This document shows, one piece after another, positions 24,288-36,210 of a stretch of 64,000 bases of DNA. Numbering within the stretch: the stretch's first letter is position 1; each line of letters starts with the position of its first letter. This DNA comes from Ailanthus altissimus. Taxonomy: Eukaryota > Streptophyta > Magnoliopsida > Sapindales > Simaroubaceae. The translations under genes and the position numbers were made by a program. Where the stretch lies: positions 17,675,001-17,739,000 of the forward strand of contig OX327683.1 of assembly GCA_946807835.1 (NCBI GenBank), read 5' to 3'. The notes under the pieces were generated by a model. It did not search any database and had not been told where the DNA came from. It saw only the letters and a list, made by a program, of their open reading frames with translations.

Positions 24288-27064
24288 TGACAGGACCCGA
24301 CCCGAGACCCTCTACTATAGATCCCAGCGGCCCTGTCGGGCACCCCGACGGAAGTTCCTCCGAACCTAACTGGGTATGTTGAGAAATTCTGCGAGTCGAA
24401 CCCCTTTTTAATTCTTGTTACTACTAAGAAGGTCTAGTAACATACATGAAAATGACATCTTAATTTTAAAAACAAACGGACAGAGTTTCCCCTGTTTTTC
24501 AGAAAATTCATATAAAACCTGCAAAGAAATTTCACTTCTATTTCCAATACATCTCAATTCTACCAATTTGGACCTCCGGTCCTTTCCCAAATCAAATCCA
24601 ACACAACTCAATTATTCATTTGAATCACAAATAAGCGCAATCATAGAAGTAAAAAGAACGATCATTATAAAATTGAAATCTCTTCTTCTAGGTTTAAAAC
24701 ATACATCCAAATATACATGCCTACAACTATTATGCATAAAGTAAAGTGTGCTATTTAGCACATTTACATGTACAAAAATGATCTTCGGATTTGGCCCATT
24801 ACTCGACAATAGGAGAATCAGCAGCTTGCGTACCGAGACCTGCACCTGGGAAAAGGGTTCAGAAAACATAAAATACAAAACGGGTGAGCTAAAGGAGCTC
24901 AGTGAGTGCAAATAAAATTTCAATAAAATAACATCATGTATAGATAGCAAATTCTAAAGTTCATGCAGAAATAATGCTTCTAAAATTAATGTAAAACTGT
25001 AAAACGGTTTCTAACATCATATGCTATTGAAATCTTGCCGAGCGGTTTTATCTACATCTTTGAAAAATTATATTCAGAATCTGTATAACATAATAACTGT
25101 TGTGTGCATATAAATGCATAAATGCTATTGGTAAATCGAAAACTAGTAAAATCCTCGCTCGGCCATTTTCTTTCTAAATTGTACCAATGGTAACCCTAAG
25201 GCTCTATGCCCACGCAGCGACTCAACTAGCACCGCACATGTGAGTAGGTCACGGGGCACCTTAACTAGCAGCACCCACAGTGACATCTCAAGACATCTCA
25301 CTGGCTATGCAGCGGAATCCTACATCGCATGTATATAGCGAGACAATACCCCGTACATATAGAGCGACTCACATGACTCAACATCCCGACTTTCTGGAGT
25401 TAGTGACACACCCCCAAGACCTGCCCATGTGCACGGGATATACCGGTCGGGTCTAATACAATCATCACCACTATAATCTAAGGGTACCAATGGCCCTAAA
25501 AACGAATGCAGAAATTTGAAAACTGTTTCTCAATTTGAACATGTAAAGGCATATCTATGAATATGTATCAAGATCATAAATCATGGTTATGCATCGAAAG
25601 CTCATAAAACATGCATATTCATTATGTGAAAACATAATAAACGCAAAGTAAAAGAAATGACAGATTTCTACTCACAACCGCTCCGCGCTCAATTTGGCTC
25701 CCGATTTCTGCTCCCGTTAACGCTCTCGGTTATCTTCACATACGCACCACAAATGACATTTAGAACTAAATCGAATGCTAAAATCTTATTTAACTACTAA
25801 ACGCCCTAATCGGCATACAAAGCCCAAATGCATACTACTTCCCGATTTTAGTTACGGAGCCATAATCAAAACTAACTCACCATCCGGCGCCCTGAAAATT
25901 ATTGAATACCTTATAACTTGGTTGGACATAATTGCCCTTCACCTTTTCAACATGGACAATTATGTCCCATTTTCTTTATTTTTAGTTTTTCCATCAACCA
26001 TATACATTCAATTTACAATATGCACCATTTACACACAATAATTCAATCAAAATACCACTCAATTCCTAACTTCCCTAAAGTGGCAGAATTTTACCCTAGG
26101 TTCCAACACATTCTTTTTCTCAATTTCTTGTTCCAATTATAACAAAATCATGCCAATTTCATTCTAAACCCTAATTACAACCAATTGAAATCTCTATAAC
26201 AAAATCACCAAAAACCTTAATTCTCACCTTGCCAATTTCTTCAAATTGATGACTCCTTCAAGCTCCAAACTAGAATTCAACTCAATCTAAGCCAAGAATA
26301 CACATAAGAATGTCAATTGGAGCATTCTTGAAAGTTCACTTATCAAACTCATAAAATTATGCTTTTCTTACCTTTTTTCTTGAATTTCCACTAATTGAGG
26401 CTTCAATTGAGCTTAAGGATTCATATATAACTTTATTTTAGCTTGATTACACATGAAAAATCATGAAAAAAAACTTGAATAGTCACTGTAGCAGCACCCC
26501 CCTTTGAAGCTTGAATTTCTCTCTTTTTTTGGCTAAGTGTTGGTTTTGATCTCTCTTCAAATTTCTACACACTTCTAACATATATATAGTGCTCCCTCAA
26601 TTGACCATTTTGCCCTTCAACTTACTTAAAACTTCTAATTTGCCATTAGTTAAAAACTAATTATATAATTAGTTCATTTGTAACTATCTAGTTAGAATAG
26701 TTCAAAGAACTAACTAGAACTTCCAACTTGGCAATCCATGAGATTTCTTCTAATAGGTCCATTCTCTAATATATGCATTATGTTTATCAATAAAGGCTTG
26801 TTCCATTCATAACCCTTAAATGGAAATTCATATAGTAAATTAGAATTTCCTTTTCTAAGCCAATAGAGAAAAATTCCAAAAATATTCTAGGGTCGTTCGG
26901 CGCACCGATCGAGTGTAAAATTACCAAATTAGGTCTAATATCTCTCACGTGCACTATAAAGGAAATATTTCTAATAGGGTTAAAATCGAGTAACCCTATG
27001 GTGTCTTATTTGCTCTATACCAAAATCTAGGTGCCAATACTATTAATAGGGATTGGATATTACA
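24288..27064 (-). mobile_element. 2,777-bp solo LTR with GGAAC target duplication
   Basis: The insert begins TGACAGGACCCGACCC and ends GGATATTACA. It is flanked by GGAAC at 24,283-24,287 and 27,065-27,069, and the plastid spacer resumes seamlessly on the far side. There is no coding content. The terminal sequences (TGTAATATCC and GGGTCCTGTCA on the minus strand) resemble plant gypsy (Tekay/Del-like) LTRs, which suggests minus orientation. This family placement is tentative; the solo-LTR structure is well supported. Confidence 0.9.
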
Positions 27065-27266
27065 GGAACAAGTTGATAGGATCCTTTTAGGGGAGCGAAT
27101 GGGATTAGATACCCCAGTAGTCCTAGCTGTAAACGATGGATACTAGGCGTTGTGTGTATCGACCCGTGCAGTGCTGTAGCTAACGCGTTAAGTATTCGCT
27201 TGAGGAGTACATTTGTAAGAATGAAACACAAAAGAATTGACAGAGGTTCGCACAAGCAGTAGAGCA
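27065..27266 (+). rRNA. Plastid-derived 16S rRNA central segment (NUPT, part 2)
   Basis: The first 22 or so bases continue the 16S-trnI spacer (AAGTTGATAGGATCC). From about 27,087 the sequence jumps to the middle of 16S rRNA: GAATGGGATTAGATACCCC, GTAAACGATGGATACTAGGC and a CGACCCGTGCAGTGCTG stretch, ending near AAGCAGTAGAGCA. The order is scrambled relative to plastid DNA. Differences from the plastid consensus look mostly like C-to-T and G-to-A changes. Confidence 0.9.
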
Positions 27267-27985
27267 AATAATTCATTGGAAGAATACCCATTTCCACTGG
27301 ATGTTCCACATTTGGTCATTACAACTTTGTTATATTCAAATGAAACTTTTACATTTTCTTTTCCTAACATAAACATAAAAACAAGATTGTATCAAATATT
27401 AGGAACATGGAGAACATTATTCAATACAAGTGACTTTTTAAAAGTAAGTTTAAGGAGAATTTTCCTTTTTTCCACCACCGGTGTGGAATGGGAATCACTA
27501 AAATATTCTTGCTCATCTCCATCTCTCATAGAAACATACTTCTAAAGAGCACTATTGTCTGCACATATATGTCTTATGGCTTCAGAGTCTATCACCCATT
27601 CTTTATTGCCACTTGCCACCATGTTTACCTGTGAACCAACTACTGTAGCAATAACATATTCTCCTTTGACCAATTTGGCCTTAGGAGTTTTGTTGTTTCA
27701 TTTCTTGTTTTTATGTTTACACTGATATGCACAATGACCACATTTTTCACAAGCATAACACTTTCTTTGGCCTTTTCTAAATTCTCCAGCTGGCGATTCT
27801 TTTCTTTTATTCTAATGTGCACAATTGAATCATCCACGGTCAAATTTTTCTTCTTATCTATGTTACTTTTCTTAAAATCTTTTCATGATTCAGATAACTT
27901 TTCAATTAAGCAATTAACAATAAAAGGTTCAGGGAAAGCCATATTTTTATTCTTTAAATCATTTAGAAGAAGGTGCAAATCATGA
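27267..27985 (-). pseudogene. Copia zinc-knuckle and protease region
   Basis: Minus-strand reading gives a degraded CCHC knuckle region near 27,715-27,760 and a protease-like stretch with a D-S and H-I-C-A arrangement near 27,540-27,600. GNGYSSNELF follows just before the plastid insertion. Several frameshifts are present. Confidence 0.6.
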
Positions 27986-27987
27986 AT

Positions 27988-28401
27988 TTATATAGTCACT
28001 TCTTTTTTCTCAGACATTTTAAAGTCTAAAAAATTTGTTACAACATACTTTTGGGCTCTCACATCTTCTATAACATATTTTTTCTTAAGTTGTGACCAAA
28101 TCTCATGTGCTTTTTTAAATGTGGAGTAAACATCATATAACTCATTTGACAATATATGTAAAATTGTGTTGCGACATACTTGATTTACCTTACTCCATTT
28201 TAAAAACTCTTCCTTATAGTTTTCTGCAATAGCCTCTGAAGGACGAATGGTAAAATATTTGGCTAAACTCATGACATCCAACGTATCAAATACTTGATCT
28301 TGCCATCTCTTGAAGTGTTTTCCATCAAAGGGTGAAATTTTTGTTGCCTCTAAGAGTAACTTGGCTATAACTAACAATGATGAATCATTTGTAGTATCCA
28401 T
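27988..28401 (-). pseudogene. Copia gag N-terminal region
   Basis: A 137-codon frame begins MDTTNDSSL directly inside the 5' LTR and contains FDGKHFKRWQDQVFDTL and I-W-S-Q-L-K-K-K-Y, typical of copia gag (UBN2-type). The frame is open here, but the downstream polyprotein is broken. Confidence 0.8.
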
Positions 28402-28430
28402 GTATATATGTGGAAATAGTTTAAGTTTGT

Positions 28431-29068
28431 TGTTAAAATGTGTGTTGTATGGGGAATGTAATACAAGGATACAACAAGAACAAGAATGAAGTCAAGACGT
28501 ACTTAGCACTATCCTTAAATTATTTTCACCCTCTTAATTGATGTTAATCAAGGTGCACTAAGGTTGAAAGGTAGGATAGTTATAGAATTCAATGACTTAT
28601 TAGAAAATATAAAAGTGTACATCAAATATATTTTCTTTGGACAACAAGTGTGTACTTATGAAAGTGCTTGATGAGTAGAGAATTTTGATCAAATGATTAA
28701 AAGAGAAGTTCATTCCTTTGATTCAAGTGTGCTTGCAGTATTTATAGAGCTCAAGTGATTCTTTGGGGAGATATAATACCTCTTTGAAAAGTTACACCAT
28801 TTGAAAAGGGTCGGTGACTCTTTGGAAAGTCACAACTCCAAACTTAGGTGCCCGGCGTTCAGGGGCCAAAGACTAGAGCACCACGACACTCCTAGTTTGG
28901 CACTGCGACACCTAATCCAGTGATTGGGGTACCGTGGCGTCCTTTTCCAATGTTGTTAAGCCCAAGCCTCCTATGGCTCGGACGCTTCCCCTTCACCCTC
29001 CTTTCTTTTATCTGCTCTTTACTTGATTTTATATTTATTTATTTGAAATATACTCTCAAACACTAACA
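28431..29068 (-). repeat. Copia 5' LTR (right)
   Basis: Direct repeat of 19,114-19,764. It begins TGTTAAAATG and ends CACTAACA. Confidence 0.88.
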
Positions 29069-29399
29069 AAAAGTCATATAATTTGTTTCTACCATTAAAT
29101 TTGTCTCTCTCTTTTTGAGAGGTTAATAAAACTTGGTATCTTTTCTTTTTTTAAAAAAAAAATTATGAAATAAAAATATGTACTCCAACTAAATAAGAGT
29201 TATTTTTTTTATATAAAAAAATAAATTTACTTACACTTACACACCTAGAGAAATTTAAATTCCTCTCGTTCAAATGGAAGAGAGAGATATTTTGTCATCT
29301 AATTATAAAAGACTTGTATACTAATAAAATAGTATTAATTTTAGAATATTCATGAATATTATCACAAATTAATGTGTCAAGCAAGCTTTAAATGAAATA

Positions 29400-29765
29400 G
29401 TATAATTTTTAAAATTATTCATTATACTATTTCACCACTTAATAGTTATTTAACATATTATTTAAGATAATATTTGAGAATGGTAACATTTTTTTTTCCA
29501 GAAGAAAGCATGGCATATTTCTTACTTTTATAGTATGTCATATATAATATTATAATCAAATTGATGTATTAAACAGTTATGGAATAATAAAAAAATTTGA
29601 CTTTATTATAAAATTACCTGTTATAATATTTCACTACTTGATAATTATTTAACATATTATTAAAAATAATATTTAATAATGATACCATTATTTTTTCTAA
29701 AAAAGTCTGATATAATTCTTACTTTTATAATATCACATAATATCATAGTTTAGCTGTAAATTTTG
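29400..29765. repeat. Diverged tandem pair, unit about 205 bp
   Basis: The blocks at about 29,425-29,555 and 29,630-29,755 share, in order, an ACTATTTCACCACTTAATAG-like start, a TTAACATATTATT core, TTCTTACTTTTATA and AATATTATAAT-like segments. They may be two related MITE copies side by side. Confidence 0.55.
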
Positions 29766-29845
29766 TTGTCGTACATTTTGTAATTTTTCCTATCAAGCAA
29801 CAAAAGTTTTGATAAAAATTGTAGTCTATTAGTCGGTGTAATTAA

Positions 29846-30014
29846 GTAATGCTAAATGTTTTAAATGATATTTTAAAAAATAACATATTAAATAATTATT
29901 AAATAATAAAATAATAAAAAATTTAAATTATTTATTAAATAATTTTATTAATTAATAATTACTTAATATATTATTTTTAAAAATATAATTTAAAATATCT
30001 AACATTTCTCTAAT
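29846..30014. mobile_element. Foldback MITE-like element 1
   Basis: The left half, beginning GCTAAATGTTTTAAATGATA, is the imperfect reverse complement of the right half, which ends TATCTAACATTT. The inverted arms cover about 50-55 bp around an AATAATTATTAAAT-rich centre. There is no coding capacity. The exact target duplication is uncertain. Confidence 0.6.
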
Positions 30015-30302
30015 ATTTATATATTAATTAAAGTAAACTGAACGCCATGTTCCTTAAAAGACAAAAGAACGATTCAAAAAACATGAACACAGCATCTATT
30101 TATTCCTCGTTTAACGTATCAATTTAATAACATTGTTGCCAACTCAGAAAAGTGCTATTATCATCAAATGATCTTCTAACTTTTTGTGATTGAATTTGAA
30201 TTAGTTCTAGAGATCTCAATTCCCATATCACAATTAAGACCTTAAAGATTAACACTTATAGTTCCCGATTGGATTGAACCATACATTTTCTTTAATACTG
30301 AG

Positions 30303-30478
30303 TAATACTACGTTTTAATTATTATTTAAAAATTTTATTTTAAAATTAATTTATTAAATAATTATTAAATAGTAAAATAGTATAATTTTTAAATTTATTT
30401 ATTTTATTATCTAATTATTGTTTAACAAATTATTTGAGATAAAAAATTTGAAATAATATCTATGAAGTGTAGCATAAT
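30303..30478. mobile_element. Foldback MITE-like element 2
   Basis: The left arm starts ATACTACGTTTTAATT and the right arm ends GAAGTGTAGCAT. The arms pair over roughly 75 bp with mismatches. The centre is closely related to element 1, so both probably belong to one family. Confidence 0.6.
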
Positions 30479-32884
30479 TTATTAAATATATATTATTATT
30501 CCTTAATAAATATTCTCTTACGTTTCTAAATTAAATAATTTTGGGCTATGGCTAATTTGTAATTAACATAATTTGCTATTTTCTGGGAAAAAAAAACAAA
30601 GCACGAATTGTGCCAAAAATAAATCTTATGGCTTTCTTAAAGCACATTTATCAAGAATATAAGTTATACACTTACAAATGATTGGTGTTTTAAAAAAAAA
30701 ACTTTACCCGGAAACCTTTTTAACAGAGAAGTAAATTTTTTTTTAAAAAAAAAAAGAAAAAAATCAAATTCGAATCAGGAATTTTTCCATGTTCTTGATC
30801 TTATATATATATATATATATATATCGTTGGAAACTTTTGATTTTGATGATATTAATCTTTGAAATCACTCATACACTTATTTACAGTGTTTATTTAAGGA
30901 AATTTTTAAAAAATGATACATATTTTTAAGTAGTATTTTAACTATAAAGTGACAATTTAATTTTTATTAATCAAATGATAAAAAATGGGTACAATTATCT
31001 TTATTGATAGACTACAATGATAAAAACTATTTGAAAATAAATATAAAAAGGGCAGACTTTTTAAAAATAAATATATTTTCAACATTTAAAATATATAGAT
31101 TTTATATAAAACAAGGTGAATAAAAAAGAAAAAAAATTACAAATATAAGAAATTTTAAATTTTTTGGATCGAAAATGCATCACGGCACGCGAAACAATTT
31201 GTTGGTAGAGGAATCTTCTCAAAGTTTTGCTTTTTGTATTGCTTTTGTTTTCAGTCTTATTTATTTATTTATAAATTCTTAAATACAAATACTCATATAT
31301 TAATAAAAAAATATTAATAATTATTATTTAGTCAATATTACATCATTTATTCAATTAATTATTTGTAAACATTATTTCATTAATTCTTATTTATTTAGAT
31401 AATATTTTGAATTATATTAGTTATAATTAAATTATTTTATTTGTTTATTTATTTAATAATTAAATTAAAAAATTAAAAAATATTTTCTTATTAATGTTGA
31501 ACAAATATAATTATTAATTTTTTAAGAATTATTAATGTTTGAATAAACAAATAATAAAATAATATTTTAAATTTTTTTTGCAATTATTATTTTGGAACCA
31601 CGCACTACATAGTACATAGCATCTGTGCGCCAATGCACCCAATAAGTGCCCTACACGTGACACTGTTCTAACACAATTATTAAAAATTATTTTGTTATTT
31701 GTTTGTTTATTACAATTTTATGCGGCTAAGAACTTGAGTAATAAACAATTAAAATTAATAAAATTTTAATTAATAAAAAAAATATTTATTAAATTTTATT
31801 TATTAAATAATTATTAATTTAATAGTTGAATATTACTTAAATCCTAATAATAACGAGGAAACAAAGTGAAAATAGTAATTACAAGCTCTAATTATAACAC
31901 ATTTCTTTTCTATTCCTTTTTTTTATTTTTTATTTTCTTAAAATAAATTTGATTTTTATTCTGATTTTGATTTTTACATTTGTTTATTATTAAATGGGGT
32001 GAGTGAGCCAATGTAAAATCAAATAAATAAATAATAATTTTGCACACCTCGACATTTATGCCTTTGTCGCTCAGGCGCAAATATAATTGTGCATGCAATT
32101 ATTCATAAATTTTTAAACTTTTTTTGATTTTTTTTCTTTTTCAATTCATTCCATTGTTTTTATACTTCGTGCATTATTTTGTTGTTCGTACATTTAAAAA
32201 ATAAACAAAAAACTTTAAAATTATATTAATTGATTGATTTATTTGTTTTTAAATACTTTATTAAGAAGGAAAATTGTATTTATTTATCATTTTTTAGCTA
32301 ATAAAAATTAAACTATTAGTTTATAATTAAGAAAATAATTATCTAAAAATATGAATTGTTTTTGAAAAATTTCTTTTATTTAAAGTGAATAATAATAGTT
32401 TTTTTTTTTGTTTTTACAATATTACCTCTACAATTAGTGTTTTAGACTTTTGCCCTTATAAGATTTCATCACTAATAATAATATGACCCTATAAACATAA
32501 ACTTTCCTCGTAATTCTTTAAGTTTTAACTCTATGTTTAATCTAGATCATCGTTAAACATTCATTTTAATAAGTCAAAGCATGTCAAAAATACAGTCTTT
32601 TGAGGATAAATTTCGCTCCTTGAAGACAATATCATGATACAAATTAGGGTTTATGCTGTTTAACCTCCACGCAGCAACGTAACCAAGTGTTGGGGCATTT
32701 TAATTTATTTTTCTGTTGACATGAAAGTTATCCGCAGAGAATTACTCCGGATGAAATTTGGAACCCGAACCTATAATTCTTCTGAAGTAATGGATTAGAA
32801 ATGGTTGTATGGGCAGCATATTGCAGCTTTTATAACCTTAAAAAAAGAAGACATTTCTTCATGATTTTACAGACAAATTAAATT

Positions 32885-33075
32885 AAACGAGAGCCTTGAT
32901 ATAGAAGAAGAGATATTTATACCTGTCTATGAAACAATGGCAGAAGAAGCTATGAGAATTGTAGCAACGATCATGCAATATGCTACTAATACTTTGTGGC
33001 TCAACCCTGGATTTGGAGCAAACTTTAGAATTATAGACTACGTAGTGTAATATGAAAATTGCATGAAAAAGAATT
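32885..33075 (-). pseudogene. WAT1-related exon 1 relic
   Basis: Minus-strand sequence matches exon 1 of WAT1 copy A and the start of its first intron, including the GGTAT donor area. In the aligned frame there are two stop codons: TAG at 33,038-33,040, in the second half of the first membrane segment, and TAG at 32,927-32,929, just before the splice site. A 3-bp insertion is also present. No later exons are found on either side, so this is a truncated dead duplicate. It lies between the two intact paralogues in the same orientation. Confidence 0.85.
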
Positions 33076-33807
33076 AACGAAATTGAAATTAATAGTAGAG
33101 ATCCCATACACTAATAGACTTCCACTCCTTTAATTTTTAATTACTTTTAACATTTTTATCCCTCACAATATTAACTTTGAGTTGAGCTCACCCCATGTAG
33201 CAAGCAAGAATTTCAAGAGTAGCATAAAAATTCTCTTTAGTTGAACCATGGATGACCCTTGGATATATCTTTTCTTATGTGCTTAAATATTTTTGGGAAC
33301 GTATAATTTGTAATTAGCATTAACTTGGAATCTTTTAGTTCTTTTAATTTTTTATTTAAGGATATACTTTATCCATTTGTACTAAGTAAGTCTCTAAATT
33401 TTATGCAAATGACTAAAATATCCTTTAGTTTAAGTTGCGCACTATTCAATTGTTTGTGGGTACTTGTTATTTACATAGAGATCACGTCATTACTTGAAAT
33501 AAACAGAAATATTAATGCCTTTATTTATAAACATCTAAAACCTTAGGGATTTGGATGTTATATTCCAATTTGTAAGTAACATAATTTGCTATTTTAGCGA
33601 AAAACAAAACACGATTGTTCCATTTTTACAACATGACTCATTGGCCAAATCTTAAAGCAAATCAAGAACGTATGTTACACACTCGCAAATGAATACTGAT
33701 TATTTAAACTTCGCATGGAAAACATTTGAACAGAGAAATAAATTCAAGAAAATATCAGACTCCAAGCAGGAATTTGACCATTTCCTAATTGATTCCATAT
33801 ATATAGC
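33076..33807. other. Spacer downstream of WAT1-B
   Basis: AT-rich with no supported gene. It includes the presumptive 3' UTR of WAT1 copy B on the minus strand (near 33,700-33,807). Confidence 0.4.
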
Positions 33808-36210
33808 TCAAACAGATTCATCTGCTCTTTTTTTGCTCTCATCCAAGCCGATAAATTGATCATCATTCGAAGCCTCATTCTTGTTACTCATCATAGCCAT
33901 TTGTTGATGATCTTGATGACTTGATTCACCTGATATTGCCTTCTTACTGCTTGAACTTGATGGATTTTGATCCTTGCTCTTGCCCCACAAAACTAAGTAC
34001 AAACCAGCGACGATGACAATTGCTCCAATAACCCTAGAATTTCCATGAAATTATATATTCAGTGGGCACAAATAATCCAATAATGTTCTTCAAAGTTTCC
34101 AAAAAAATTAATGATTAGTTCTTTGTATTAGTAATTAAATACTAGTAATCGATATAATATAACGTATAATTAATATATAAGTATGGGCAAATCGTAGAGA
34201 GAAAATGACAAGCACCTTCCTAAATACATAATCTCGGCTAATAGAAATGAACCCATGATGGCCACGATCACCATACTCAATGGACTGAAAGCAGATACAA
34301 AAACTGGTCCTCTATCTTTCATTATCACACCTTGTGTATAATATGCAATTCCTGAACATATCACTCCCTGCATTGAATGTCAAATATGAATTTTTATGAG
34401 ATCATTCTTCTAAATAATTAATATTTTACGCAGTAAAAGTTAATATTAAATTAAGTTTTTGTCAAGCACTTGGTAGTTTAGGATTTGAAATATATTTTGA
34501 CAATAAAAGAACATTCGATTGGTTTCAAAAAAAAAAAAAACATTCGATACTAGATGACTAGTAAGAGAAGTAAAAGGGTTTAAGATAAGAGAGGGATTTT
34601 ATTTTTATTTTCAGAAACAATATCCAGAGTTTTTTTTTTTAACTATTGACCTCCATTTTAATGAAAAAAAGGCACTTCAAACCCTGAGCTATCTAAGCAA
34701 TTGCACAACAAGGCTTTTAAAAATCGTAAGTAAATATCTCTGTGTAACTTGTATGATATTGTAACTTATTTTATATTTTTCAAGAAAAGTTTAACAAGAA
34801 GAGGCACTCTATAAAAGTTAATTTTCATATTGATAAGTTATCACTGAGCTTGAGAGTTTTTTTTTTTTTTGGCCCAGTCAAAGAATGAGATTTATTTAAA
34901 GAGAGTTTGATAATCTTACACCGTAAACAGCTGCCAACAATTTACAGTCTAAGTGTATGGTCCAAACTGCAGCGTTGCCTTTTTCTATCACCAGGCCCAC
35001 AATCGTGCCTTCAATCGTGCCCATTAAGCAAATCAAAGCGGTAAGGGAGAGCTCAGTGGGATAAGATTTCAGCGTAATTGCCTATTAACAAAAAAACATT
35101 TATGACATCTTATTTTTATAAATTAACATGACCAAAAATAATATTGTTGTCATGTAAAACAAAATAAAGGAATCGTATTGTTCTAGTGGCTTTGATGATA
35201 ATTGATCAGAAATCTTACTTGAAGGATCATGAAAGCGGCCCAGCAGAAACAACCTATTGTGATCATAAGAGCACCCTTAATTGGATTTTGCATACTCGAA
35301 CTGCCTGTAGATTCGTGATTGTAATTTGCTTTTGTCCATGGCAAATCAAGCATTGGTCCTTTAATTGAAGTCATAAGCATTGCTCCTCCAACTGTAACTA
35401 TGGTTCCCAAAATCTTAGCCAAGCTATGAAGTTTCGTAATGTTAACCTTCTCAAGCCTATACAAAATCATTCTCTAAGTCAGTAGATTAATTTCCTTTTC
35501 TTACTCGTCATAATCCTTGTTATTATTCCAATTTAATTACCTGAAGATCCAAGCCATTAAAAATGCAAAGGCGGGAAGCATGTTGCACATGGCAGATGAG
35601 AAAGTTGCTGATGTGTTTTTCATGCCCATGTAGTACAAGTTTTGGTCGATTGTGGGCCTGCAAAAAAGATTAATCGCGTCCCCGAATTAACGCAGAAGAT
35701 TAAAGAAAATATCTGAAAATTATGATAGTAATAGTAATGATATGATCAGCACTCACTCTAAGAGGCCGAGCAGCAATATCTTGGCAAAAACAGAGAAGGT
35801 CATCTTTGGCCTCACTTTCCTGTTATTGGGTCATATCGTAGTCATCATGTGATGATTAGTGCTTACATATTTACTATTTATATGTAAGATTAATCTTTAA
35901 TGCAATATTGGAAAAAAAAGAAATGCATTTACTCAAAATGACAAAAAGAGGAAACTTATAAACTCTTCGATATATATGCATAATAAGAGAACTGATCCTA
36001 AATTAAACTCACATACCTATCCAAAACAAGAGCAAAAGGAGCAATTATAATAGTGGCAACAGCATGTCGATAAACTGCCAATACACGGGGGCTCATCCCT
36101 CTATTTAGGGCAAACTTTGTAATTATTGCCATGCCTGCATATCCAAACTGCAGCAAAATCACAGCCAAAAATGGCTTAGCTCTTTTAAAAATGCTACCAA
36201 ACGACTCCAT
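33808..36210 (-). CDS. WAT1-related (MtN21/EamA) transporter, copy B
   Basis: Seven exons (36017-36210, 35757-35819, 35541-35657, 35219-35456, 34920-35081, 34216-34367, 33808-34033) give 383 residues. The N-terminus reads MESFGSIFKRAKPFLAVILL, followed by QFGYAGM, the classic family opening. Exons 2, 3 and 5 are exactly 63, 117 and 162 nt, as in copy A, and all intron phases agree, so the two are paralogues. The protein has about ten hydrophobic segments in two EamA repeats. It ends in a long polar tail (about 45 residues, rich in Ser, Gln, Asn and Asp/Glu), longer than copy A's. It probably exports or imports small organic solutes at a membrane; the substrate cannot be read from sequence. 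No stop or frameshift interrupts it. Confidence 0.92.

Larger units (their letters stand above)
19114..29068 (-). mobile_element. Decayed Ty1/copia element carrying nested insertions
   Basis: Two LTRs of about 640-650 bp in direct orientation (19,114-19,764 and 28,431-29,068) both begin TGTTAAAATGTGTGTTGTAT. The internal region reads on the minus strand in copia order: gag (28,401-27,988), zinc-knuckle and protease region, pre-integrase, reverse transcriptase, then RNase H (near 20,200-20,700). A purine tract next to the left LTR (minus-strand GGGGAGA, 19,765-19,771) fits a polypurine tract and confirms orientation. No clear target duplication or primer site was seen. It holds LTR 'B', an exon-like fragment, and a plastid DNA insertion that contains another solo LTR. 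The coding parts have many stops and frameshifts; the element is inactive. Confidence 0.85.
29069..32884. other. Very AT-rich intergenic DNA with foldback elements
   Basis: No gene is supported. The notable contents are the MITE-like foldbacks listed separately, an (AT)n run at about 30,802-30,825, and long stretches of TTTATT/AATAAT near 31,250-31,560 and 31,740-31,830. Confidence 0.5.

Noticed and set aside
24097..27266. Functional or organellar rRNA operon
   Set aside because: Only two small out-of-order pieces of 16S with substitutions and an LTR insertion; clearly a nuclear fossil.
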